Source: Pseudomonadota bacterium
GTDB taxonomy: Bacteria; Pseudomonadota; Gammaproteobacteria; Acidiferrobacterales; Acidiferrobacteraceae
Direction: 5' to 3'
Length of the DNA stretch: 49,726 nucleotides
Assembly: GCA_021816425.1 (NCBI GenBank)
Contig: JAKAXT010000004.1
Span: 1 to 49,726, forward strand
Under the pieces are notes generated by a model, which had not been told where the DNA came from, did no database searches, and saw only the letters and a program-made list of their open reading frames with translations. Shown piece after piece: positions 17,165 through 25,470 of this stretch; position 1 is the stretch's first letter, and every line of letters starts with the position of its first letter. Made by a program: the position numbers and the translations under genes.

Positions 17165-20100
17165 ATGGGCCAGGGACCCGAGGTTGTCATCGTAGGTGCG
17201 GGACCGGCCGGCATAAGCGCGGCGTTGCGGCTGGCGCGCGCGGGCGTGCGCGTGCTGCTCCTCGAGGGCGCGGAATTCGCCGGCGCGGAGAATTGGTCGG
17301 GCGGCGTCTATCACGCCGAGCCCTTGCTGCGCGAAGATGTCCTCGGCGCGCGCGAATGGGGCCTCGCGCCCCGCGAGCGGCGCATCGTCGGTCGCTCCCT
17401 GCTCGTCCATGGCGGCGAAGGGTGCGCGGGATTCGAGGCCCGGGCGGTGGCGGGGAACGATTACGGCGAGGCCTGGACCGTGCTGCGCCCCCAGCTGGAC
17501 CGCTATCTGGCGAGTCGCGCCATCGCCCACGGGGCCACCCTGCTGCCGCGCACCACGGTGACCGGCCTGCGGTTCCGGGGCGGGCGGGTGGTCGGGGTCG
17601 ACACCGCGCGGGGCCCGATCGAGGCGCCCGTCGTGTTCCTGGCCGAGGGTGACGCCGCGGGTCTGCTCGGGCGCGCGGGGCTCGAGCAACCGGTCGTGCA
17701 TTATGCCCAGGGGATCAAGGCGGTGTTCGCGCTGCCCGCCGCCGATATCGAGGCGCGTTTCGGGATCGGCGCGGGCGAGGGCATCGCCCAGGAATGGTTG
17801 TTGCGCAACGGCCTCTGGAAGGGGCGCGCGGTACCCTTGAATGCCACGGGTTTCTTGTACACGAACCGCGACAGCGTGTCGGCGGGGCTCGTGCTCCCGC
17901 TCGAGTCCCTGGCCCGCGAAAGCCCCGTCGACCATCCCCAGCTCCTGCGCCGCTTCCTGCGCCTGCCGGAGGTCGCGGCCTTGCTCGAGGGCGCCACCCA
18001 GGTCGCCTATGGGGCCAAGGTGATACGGTCGGGCGGCCTGCGCGAGGGGGCGGTGGGCGTCTATGACGGGCTTGCGGTCGGAGGCGCCTCCCTGGGCCTC
18101 GGGCTCGAATTCCCCTACCCGAACTTCATGGGGCCCGCCGCCATGTCGGGGGTCGCCTTTGCCGACGCCATGCTCGATCTGCGCGGCCGCGGCGACTACT
18201 CGGCGGCGGCCCTGGCCGCGTCCTACGAGGGCCGGCTGCGCCAAAGCGTCGATTATGAAAACGCGCGCTTCGCGGCCGCCTGGCCCAAGGCCCTGCACGC
18301 AAGCCCGCTCGTCTTCGAGCATCTCCCGGCGCTCGTGGGCACGATGACGGCCGACCGGGCGGCGCATTCGCGCGCCTGCGCGCGGGCCCTGCTCTCCCTC
18401 CTGCGTGATCGCGCCACGCTCGCGCAGGCGGCCTCCTTGCCGCGCGTGACGGCCAGGCCCGACGCGCCGCCGCTTGCGGTGACCTTCCTGCTCGGACGCG
18501 GCGGCCGCCTGGAGGCGGTCCGCGCTACGGGACCCATGCTCGCATCGCTCGCCCGCGGCATAGGGTACTTCTATGGGCGTTCCGAGCCGCGGCTTTCGGC
18601 CCGCCTCGCCGCGGCGATTCCGGAGAGGGCGCGATCCCTTGCGGCGCGGGCCCTGGCGCGCGGGGCGGGGCTCGCCGCGTCCGGGGCCCTCGGCTTCGTG
18701 GCCGATGCGACGGTGGCCCTGGTCGGGGGGCGCTCGCGCCTCAGGGACGCACCGTTTTACCGTGTCGAACGGGCCGTGCGCGCGCGCCTGATTTTCGACG
18801 GGAGCCCCGCCGACTCCCCCATGGCGTGGCTCGCTCCCCTGGGGCGCCCGCTTTCGGAGCGGCGACACATCCATGTCCCGCGCGACCTCCCGCCCGCCGA
18901 TGGCGCGCGCCTGCGCCGCGTGTGCCCGGCCGAGGTCTACAGGCCGGGAGGCTCGGCCGGCGGCGCGTGGGCCACTTTCGAGAATTGCATAAAATGCGAA
19001 TCGTGCAGGCTCGCGGTCGGGGCCGTGGACTGGCGTCGCACCGACGGTCATGGGCTTATCTACGAGCTTCCAGGTGCCAAGCGCTTCGATCTCGATGGAA
19101 GCGCGGCCGCCAGTCTCGACCCGGGCGCGGCCGCCCCGCAGGAGGATGGGGCCCTGCAAGGCCTTGCCGCCCGTATCGCGGCGCGGCCCGTGGCCCCAGG
19201 CCCCGCGTTTCGCGAGGCGACGCGCCAGGCCCTGATCGCGGCCCGCCCCCGGGGGCTCGAGCGGCTGCTTCGGCTCTGGGACCGGGGCGCGCACGGGGCC
19301 TTGCATGATGCGCTCCTGGGCCGGCTCCCGCGGACGCGCCCGTCGGCGCGCCCCGCGGATCTCGAAGCGAGCGCGCGGCGTGCCCTGCGCGAGGCGGCCG
19401 CGGCACTCTTTCCGGTGACGCGCCTTAGGGCAATGGCCGAGGCATGGACCGGCGACGACCGCGACGACCTCGTGCGATTCCTGCATCGCGGCCACGCGCG
19501 CCCGGAGGATCTCATAGCGGCGCTCGCGGAGCACGACACCGGTCTTGGCTTCGTGGCCATGCATCACCTGCTTGCCGAGGGCAGGCGCGGCCGGCGCCTG
19601 GCGCGTCTCGCGGCCGACCTTTCCGGCGAACCCGATGGGCTGTCCTCCTGGTTTCCGGACGTAGGCGCGGACGCGGGGGAGGGCGCGGGCGCCCCGGATA
19701 CGGCGGGTGCCGGGTGGGCCGCCGGGCTCGATGTCGCCCGCTGCGTGCGCGTCCCCGCCGCGCGCCGCGCGCCCCTTCTCGTCGACGCCCTGTTCGCCCG
19801 CTATCTGATCGCGCTCATGGAAGGCTTCGGGGAGGCGCTCGGCGCGCGCGCCGAGGCCCACGCCCGCGCGCGCATCCAGTTTGCCGGCGGCTATCGCGAT
19901 CGCGACGGCTCGGAGGCCGTGATCAAGTTCGGCGCCGTCAAGCGCCTGCTTGCGGTCATCGAATACGCGCTCATGCTCGCCCATCGCCTGCGCGCCTGTT
20001 GCGATCGCGAGCCGGAGGCGACAGTCGCGCTCCTGAAGGAGCGCTTCGGCGTATCCCAGGACGGTGTCGCCTGGTGCGCGGGCCAGGTCTTCGGGGGCAT

Positions 20101-23100
20101 CGCCTACTCCGAGGACGATATCCTGAGTCATCGCTACCGGGACGCCATGGTCCTCGCGCAGTGGCCGGCCGGCCCCGACGGCCGCGCGCACGCCGCCTGG
20201 GAACGGGGCCTGTGGACGGCCCCCGATGAGCCCGAGGCGGCCTTGTTCTTGCGCCATGGCTTCTTCGAAGGTCCGCGCTCGAGCGCGGCAGGCGCGGTCG
20301 AGGGCCGTCTGCCCCTCGCGCCCCGGCCGACGACGGCCCTTGCGTACCGAAGCGGGGCCTTCCTGTTCGGGGAACTTCTGGGCGCGACCGAGGTGTTCGT
20401 GCCGGAAGACTTTCGCGCCGACCCCGCGCTGCGGCGCATGCGTGCGCAGGTCCTGCGCCTCGTGCGCCGTGGCTTCCGGGATCCGCAGGGCAAGCCGTAT
20501 GGCCGCTACATCGACGACCGTCACGGGATGCCCGCGTCCGATGTCGAGCACCTGAAGGCCTTCAAGGCCTTTGCCACCGTGATCCCCGAGGACCTGGGCG
20601 GGCGCGGCCTCAGCAAGGCCGAATACGCGGTGCTCGCGGGTCTTCTCATGGGACGTGTCGACCCGTCGGTGGGGCTTCTGGTCATGGCGAGCACGAGCAT
20701 AGGCACGATGCCCGTGCTGCTCGCCCTGCAAAAGGACATCCCGCGATTGGCCGAGGAACTGGACGGCCTCCCGGAGGGGGCGTTCGAGGATCTGCGCCGG
20801 GCGGCAGGCAGGCTGCGGGCCCTCTGCGAGCGTCCGCGCCCGGCGGCCATCAAGAAGACCATGGAGACCATGGCGGCGCTCGTGAAGGCCCGCTTCCTGA
20901 AGCCCGGGTCGGCCTTGAAGTATCTGGCGCGCGACTTCCTGGGCGATTTCCAGGACCTGGTGGCCACCGCCCGCGCCCGCGACCTGGACGGCCTCGCCGA
21001 GCGTGCCCTGGCCCTGCAGGAAGGCCTCGCGCGGCTGGCCGCGCGATTGGCCGAGGAGCGCTCGCGTCTGCCCGAACGCACGGCGGCCCACGAGCGCTTC
21101 CTGCGCTTCCTGGCCCATCGCCAGATCAGCGCCTTCGCGCTCACCGAGCCCCAGGCCGGTTCCGACACAGGAGCGGTCGCCACGCGGGCCCGCGCCGTAC
21201 GCGCGCCCCTGGCGGCGGGCGACGGGGGGCTCTGGCGCTTCACCGCGCCGCAGGGGCCTCGGGTCTTGCTGGATGAGCGGCGCCTCGAGTTCACAGACAC
21301 CGGGGTCTTCTACCGCCTCCCCGACGGCGCCCTCGCGCGCCTCGACGACAGCGCCTGGGATGCCGGGCAGGGCCGTAGGCGGGTGGTCCTCGATTCCGGG
21401 ATCATGCATGACTACGACGACATGGGCGTGCCGGTGGACACCCCGGAAGGTCCCGTCTACGAGTATTTCGAAGTGTCGGGCGCGAAGATGTGGATCACGA
21501 ACGGCTCGATCGCCGATCGTTACTGCCTGTATGCGCAGGCGCCGGGGGGCGAGACCGGGTTCATGGTCGAGCGACGCTCCGAAGGCCTGGGGGTCGGTCG
21601 CGACGAACGCAAGCTCGGCCAGCGCGCCTCGCCCACCAACGAGCTCGCCTTGTCGTCGGTACGTGTGTGCGCGAGCCGCATCATAGGTTTCGAGGGGCAT
21701 GGGCAGGTGAGCGCCCTGGAGACCCTGAGCGTAGGGCGCGGCGGACTCGTGGTCGGTGCCGCAAGCCTCCTCGAGCGCCTGCTCGAGGACTACGCGGACC
21801 GCTTCGAGGCCGGCTCCGAGGTGGCCAAGGTGGCGCGCTCCGAGTACGAGCGGGTGCGCACCCTGGGCGCGCGCCTCGTAGGCCTCATGGACCGCGCCGA
21901 TCTGCGCCGCGGGGACTTCCGGATCGAGGCGGCGCTCTCCAAGTTCCTGGCGTCCGAGGGCCTGCATCGCGTCTTGATCGCGCTCGAGCGCGCCTGCGGC
22001 CCCCAGGCGGCCGCGCTCTCGGAGCCGATCGAGAAATGGCGACGCGACGCGCGCATCCTCAACATCTACGAGGGCACGAACGAGATCCAGCGCTTCCTCG
22101 TGCTGAAGGATCTCGCGCCGCTGTTCGCGCGGTTCGAGGAGGTGCGCGCCACGCGCAGCCCCGCCCTCGACCGGGCCTTGCGGGCCTTCGCAAATTTCGT
22201 GCGCCCGCGCGTGCCCGAACTGAAGGCCCGCGTCGGCAGCGATGGTGACGTCGAGCTCCTGTGGTTTCCGGTGGTCGACTGGGCGGGTGAGCTCTATGTC
22301 TGGGCGGCGCTGGTCGAGCGGCGCGTGGCGCTGGCGTCCCGTGGCGCCGACGAGCGCGTCCTGGGCCCCCTGCGCGCCCTCGAGTCCGCCTGCGAGGAGG
22401 GGGTCGGCGCCCGTGCCCGCGCCGTGGCCGCCTTGTTCGGCGCGGGCGTGGCCTACGAGGAGGCGGTGGGGGTGCTCGCCAATCGCAGGGCCGATCGGCG
22501 CACCCGACCGACACCCGCGTTCACGGGGCTTGCCGGCCATATCGTGGTGCTCGTGCGCGATGTCTCCCATCCCGATGCCGCCGACGTCCGTCTGGACGGC
22601 GGCGATCGCGCCGCCCTGGACCAGGTCCTGGAGGCCCGTGACCGCGACCCCGCGCTTGGGCTCACGACCCTGGTCCTGTCCGCCGGCCCCTGTCCCGATC
22701 TCGTGCAGCGCCTGCGGGCCGCCGGCGCCAACCCGCGCGCCGTGACCACGGCGGGCCTCGCGGATCCCGCGGCCCTGGCGGCCCTCATCGCGCCGCTTGC
22801 CCCCGCGTTGATCCAGGCCGGCCCCGCGGAGCCGGCCTTCCTGGCGGCTTTGGCCGGTGCCCTGGACACCGAGTTCATCGACGGCGTGGCCGGTTGCGCC
22901 GGGGCGGGCCGACGGGGCTATGCCCTGACGCGCGGTCGCGGCGCGCGACGGCGCGTCGCTTATGGGCGCACGCTCGTGGCATCGGGTCGCTTCGACGCCA
23001 CAGGCCGCAGCGACGACTTTGGGATAGGCGATTGGCTCGAGGCCCTGAAGACGCCCCCGAAGGAACAGAGGCTCGCGTCCGCGCCCGCCACCGCCTGTCC

Positions 23101-24181
23101 CGAGGCGCCTTCCGCCGCCGCCGCGCCCGCCGTGATGGAGGGGCCCGAAGACCTGGCGGCGTGGTTGTTCGCGGAGATCGGGGGCGCCCCGGCCGAGCCG
23201 ACACGCGTCGTGCCCGGGGTGGCCGCGCTTGCGCCCGTGATGCTCATCGCGGGCTCGGGGGCGCTCGGACGGGCCCCGGCGGCGCTCGCGCGGGGCTTGG
23301 GGCCCCCGGTCGGCACCGTATGGCTTGCGCACGACCCGGAAGACCCGCCTCCGCAGGGTGTCGGCGGACCGCTCTTTCGGGTACTGGCGCCCGACGCCCC
23401 GGGGCCTTGCGCCCCGCTGCTCGCCGATCACCTGGCCCAGGCCGACTTCCTCGTCCTCGGGGCCGACCACGCCGCGCTTGCAGGCGCCTTGGCCAAGCGG
23501 CTTCGCCGTCCCCTCTACACGGATGTCATCGCCCGCCGGGGCGGCGACCTGGTCTGCGAGCGCGCCAAGACATCGTGGCTCACCCCCTGTCCCGACCGCG
23601 CCATCCTCGTCGCCGGTAACCGCATCCCCGCGACGGGCCCCGCGACGGGCCCCGCGCCGGCCGGCGGGTCCTCCTGTATCGTGGAGGATCTGGCGCCCCC
23701 CCTGGCGCGCCCGGGGGGCCTGGCCCGCGCCCTGCGCCGTCACCGCGCCGCGGGCCTCGCCGCGGCGGAGGCGGTGATCGATCTGGGGCACGGCGTGGCC
23801 GACCCGGTTTTCTTCGAGAGGGGGCTCATGAGGCTTAAATCGCGGCTCTCGGATATGATGGGCTGCGAGGTCGCGTTTGGCGCGACCCGCAGGTTCGTGC
23901 AGGAGAGCGGGATTTTGCCGGCTGAACATCAGATCGGACAGACCGGACTCCAGGTGGCGCCGCGGTTGTTGTTCGCGCTCGGCGTCTCGGGCGCGCCGCA
24001 GCATATGGCCGGCATCGCGCTGGAAACGCAGATCGTCGCCATAAACCGCGACCCGCAGGCGCCGATCTTCGAGGCGCGAGCGGGGGCGCGGCCCGTGGTG
24101 CGCTGCGTGGGCGAGGTGCGGACCTGGGTCGAGGCCTTGTTGACGGCGCTTGCGCGCACCGGGAGAAAGGAGGCGACATGA
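17165..24181 (+). CDS. Giant fusion: ETF:quinone oxidoreductase + [4Fe-4S] domain + acyl-CoA dehydrogenase + ETF-beta + ETF-alpha
   Basis: One uninterrupted 2338-residue protein. Residues 1-580: FixC/ETF-QO flavoprotein with GAGPAG at 11-16. About 580-640: ferredoxin-like ETF-QO domain, Cys587 then CxxCxxC at 608/611/614. About 640-1075: helical region whose part at 900-1000 (IKFGAVK, GGIAYSEDDILSHRYRD) looks like a degenerate acyl-CoA dehydrogenase C-domain. About 1078-1655: full acyl-CoA dehydrogenase with TEPQAGSDTG at 1327 and catalytic-type Glu1636 in IYEGTNEIQRF. About 1790-1970: shortened ETF-beta-like domain. About 2000-2335: ETF-alpha with the FAD-binding GQTGLQVAPRL...GVSGAPQHMAGI. 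It would carry electrons from acyl-CoA to quinone within one chain. Start chosen at ATG 17165 for its AAGGAGG site; the stop overlaps the thiolase ATG. Confidence 0.9.
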   Translation: MGQGPEVVIVGAGPAGISAALRLARAGVRVLLLEGAEFAGAENWSGGVYHAEPLLREDVLGAREWGLAPRERRIVGRSLLVHGGEGCAGFEARAVAGNDYGEAWTVLRPQLDRYLASRAIAHGATLLPRTTVTGLRFRGGRVVGVDTARGPIEAPVVFLAEGDAAGLLGRAGLEQPVVHYAQGIKAVFALPAADIEARFGIGAGEGIAQEWLLRNGLWKGRAVPLNATGFLYTNRDSVSAGLVLPLESLARESPVDHPQLLRRFLRLPEVAALLEGATQVAYGAKVIRSGGLREGAVGVYDGLAVGGASLGLGLEFPYPNFMGPAAMSGVAFADAMLDLRGRGDYSAAALAASYEGRLRQSVDYENARFAAAWPKALHASPLVFEHLPALVGTMTADRAAHSRACARALLSLLRDRATLAQAASLPRVTARPDAPPLAVTFLLGRGGRLEAVRATGPMLASLARGIGYFYGRSEPRLSARLAAAIPERARSLAARALARGAGLAASGALGFVADATVALVGGRSRLRDAPFYRVERAVRARLIFDGSPADSPMAWLAPLGRPLSERRHIHVPRDLPPADGARLRRVCPAEVYRPGGSAGGAWATFENCIKCESCRLAVGAVDWRRTDGHGLIYELPGAKRFDLDGSAAASLDPGAAAPQEDGALQGLAARIAARPVAPGPAFREATRQALIAARPRGLERLLRLWDRGAHGALHDALLGRLPRTRPSARPADLEASARRALREAAAALFPVTRLRAMAEAWTGDDRDDLVRFLHRGHARPEDLIAALAEHDTGLGFVAMHHLLAEGRRGRRLARLAADLSGEPDGLSSWFPDVGADAGEGAGAPDTAGAGWAAGLDVARCVRVPAARRAPLLVDALFARYLIALMEGFGEALGARAEAHARARIQFAGGYRDRDGSEAVIKFGAVKRLLAVIEYALMLAHRLRACCDREPEATVALLKERFGVSQDGVAWCAGQVFGGIAYSEDDILSHRYRDAMVLAQWPAGPDGRAHAAWERGLWTAPDEPEAALFLRHGFFEGPRSSAAGAVEGRLPLAPRPTTALAYRSGAFLFGELLGATEVFVPEDFRADPALRRMRAQVLRLVRRGFRDPQGKPYGRYIDDRHGMPASDVEHLKAFKAFATVIPEDLGGRGLSKAEYAVLAGLLMGRVDPSVGLLVMASTSIGTMPVLLALQKDIPRLAEELDGLPEGAFEDLRRAAGRLRALCERPRPAAIKKTMETMAALVKARFLKPGSALKYLARDFLGDFQDLVATARARDLDGLAERALALQEGLARLAARLAEERSRLPERTAAHERFLRFLAHRQISAFALTEPQAGSDTGAVATRARAVRAPLAAGDGGLWRFTAPQGPRVLLDERRLEFTDTGVFYRLPDGALARLDDSAWDAGQGRRRVVLDSGIMHDYDDMGVPVDTPEGPVYEYFEVSGAKMWITNGSIADRYCLYAQAPGGETGFMVERRSEGLGVGRDERKLGQRASPTNELALSSVRVCASRIIGFEGHGQVSALETLSVGRGGLVVGAASLLERLLEDYADRFEAGSEVAKVARSEYERVRTLGARLVGLMDRADLRRGDFRIEAALSKFLASEGLHRVLIALERACGPQAAALSEPIEKWRRDARILNIYEGTNEIQRFLVLKDLAPLFARFEEVRATRSPALDRALRAFANFVRPRVPELKARVGSDGDVELLWFPVVDWAGELYVWAALVERRVALASRGADERVLGPLRALESACEEGVGARARAVAALFGAGVAYEEAVGVLANRRADRRTRPTPAFTGLAGHIVVLVRDVSHPDAADVRLDGGDRAALDQVLEARDRDPALGLTTLVLSAGPCPDLVQRLRAAGANPRAVTTAGLADPAALAALIAPLAPALIQAGPAEPAFLAALAGALDTEFIDGVAGCAGAGRRGYALTRGRGARRRVAYGRTLVASGRFDATGRSDDFGIGDWLEALKTPPKEQRLASAPATACPEAPSAAAAPAVMEGPEDLAAWLFAEIGGAPAEPTRVVPGVAALAPVMLIAGSGALGRAPAALARGLGPPVGTVWLAHDPEDPPPQGVGGPLFRVLAPDAPGPCAPLLADHLAQADFLVLGADHAALAGALAKRLRRPLYTDVIARRGGDLVCERAKTSWLTPCPDRAILVAGNRIPATGPATGPAPAGGSSCIVEDLAPPLARPGGLARALRRHRAAGLAAAEAVIDLGHGVADPVFFERGLMRLKSRLSDMMGCEVAFGATRRFVQESGILPAEHQIGQTGLQVAPRLLFALGVSGAPQHMAGIALETQIVAINRDPQAPIFEARAGARPVVRCVGEVRTWVEALLTALARTGRKEAT

Positions 24182-25470
24182 GTGCCAGGGTGTTTATCGT
24201 TGATGGGATGCGCACGCCGTTCCTGAAGGCCCGTGACGAGCCCGGGCCTTTCAGCGCCGCGGATCTCGCCGTGATGGCGGCGCGCGCCCTGCTCGCGCGT
24301 CAAACCTTCGGCGCGGAGGATCTCGACGAGGTGATACTGGGCTGCGTCATAGCCGCCCCCGACGAGGCCAATATCGCGCGCATCGTGGGCCTGCGCGTCG
24401 GGACCGGTGTCGCGGTCCCGGCCTACACCGTCCAGCGCAACTGCGCCTCGGGTCTCCAGGCGGTGGCGAACGCCTACGACGACATCAGGGCGAGGCGCGC
24501 CCATCTGGTGCTCGCCGGGGGCACCGAGGCCATGAGCCGCGCCCCCATCCAGTGGAACATGGCCATGAGCCGCTGGCTCGCGCGCCTGTATCGCGCCAAG
24601 ACCCCGGTCCGGCGCCTGCGGGCGCTCGCTGATTTTCGCGTGGGGCACCTGCGGCCGGTCTTCTCGCTGCTGCGTGGCCTGCGCGACCCCGTGGTGGCCC
24701 TCTCCATGGGGCAGACCGCCGAGATCGTCGCGCACCGCTTCCAGATCGATCGGCTCGCGCAGGACAGCTATGCCCTGCAAAGCCATCAGCGGGTGGCGGC
24801 GAGCCAGGCCGACGGGCTCTTGCAGGACGAGATCGAGCCCCTCTGCGGATCACGCGGGGACTACTACGGTCAGGACGACGGCGTGCGGCCCGACACCGAC
24901 CTGGAGAAGCTCGGGCGGCTGAAGCCCGTATTCGATCACCGTTTCGGGAGCGTGACCTCGGGCAACAGCTCGCAGATCACAGACGGCGCGGCCGTCCTCG
25001 TGCTGGCGAGCGAGGCCATGGTGAAGCGTCGACACCTGCCGGTGTTGGCCGAGATCGTGGACCACGCCTGGGCGGGCGTGGATCCCGCGCAGATGGGGCT
25101 TGGGCCCGTGCATGCCACGGCCAAGCTCCTGCGCGCGCACAAGCTCGGCCTCCAGGACCTGCGCCACGTGGAGCTGAACGAGGCCTTCAGCGCCCAGGTG
25201 CTCGCCTGCCAGGCCGCGTTCGCGAGCGAAGCCTACGCGAAAGAAGAGCTCGGACTCGATACCCCCCTCGGTGCGATCGACGCCGCGCGCCTGAACCCCC
25301 ACGGCGGCGCGGTGGCGCTCGGCCATCCGGTCGGCGCCACCGGCGCGCGGCTGGTCTTGCACCTGGCGCGTTCGCTGCGCGACGAGCCGGGGGCGCTCGG
25401 GCTTGTGACCTTGTGCATAGGCGGGGGCCAAGGGGGGGCCATGCTGATACGGGGAGGCGGCGCACCATGA
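24178..25470 (+). CDS. fadA: Acetyl-CoA acyltransferase (3-ketoacyl-CoA thiolase)
   Basis: A 430-residue thiolase catalysing CoA-dependent cleavage of 3-ketoacyl-CoA, the last step of beta-oxidation. The acyl-accepting Cys89 is in QRNCASGLQAV, the LNEAFSAQVLA motif lies near residue 330, the catalytic His is in NPHGGAVALGHPVGATGARL, and the second Cys is in LCIGGGQGGAM near the end. The start overlaps the fusion stop and the stop overlaps the fadB-like start, both as ATGA. Length is slightly above the usual 390-ish because of an insert around residues 120-170, as in FadI-like enzymes. Confidence 0.93.
   Translation: MSARVFIVDGMRTPFLKARDEPGPFSAADLAVMAARALLARQTFGAEDLDEVILGCVIAAPDEANIARIVGLRVGTGVAVPAYTVQRNCASGLQAVANAYDDIRARRAHLVLAGGTEAMSRAPIQWNMAMSRWLARLYRAKTPVRRLRALADFRVGHLRPVFSLLRGLRDPVVALSMGQTAEIVAHRFQIDRLAQDSYALQSHQRVAASQADGLLQDEIEPLCGSRGDYYGQDDGVRPDTDLEKLGRLKPVFDHRFGSVTSGNSSQITDGAAVLVLASEAMVKRRHLPVLAEIVDHAWAGVDPAQMGLGPVHATAKLLRAHKLGLQDLRHVELNEAFSAQVLACQAAFASEAYAKEELGLDTPLGAIDAARLNPHGGAVALGHPVGATGARLVLHLARSLRDEPGALGLVTLCIGGGQGGAMLIRGGGAP

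Noticed and set aside
23630-23655. Short tandem GCGACGGGCCCC repeat inside the fusion
   Set aside because: It encodes ATGPATGPAP in a loop of the ETF-alpha part; two 12-nt units only, probably slippage, and in frame.
17141-24004. 2287-residue minus-strand ORF opposite the giant fusion
   Set aside because: It is the antisense shadow of the fusion: arginine/glycine-rich, with no recognisable domain, and its length simply reflects the codon bias of high-GC DNA.
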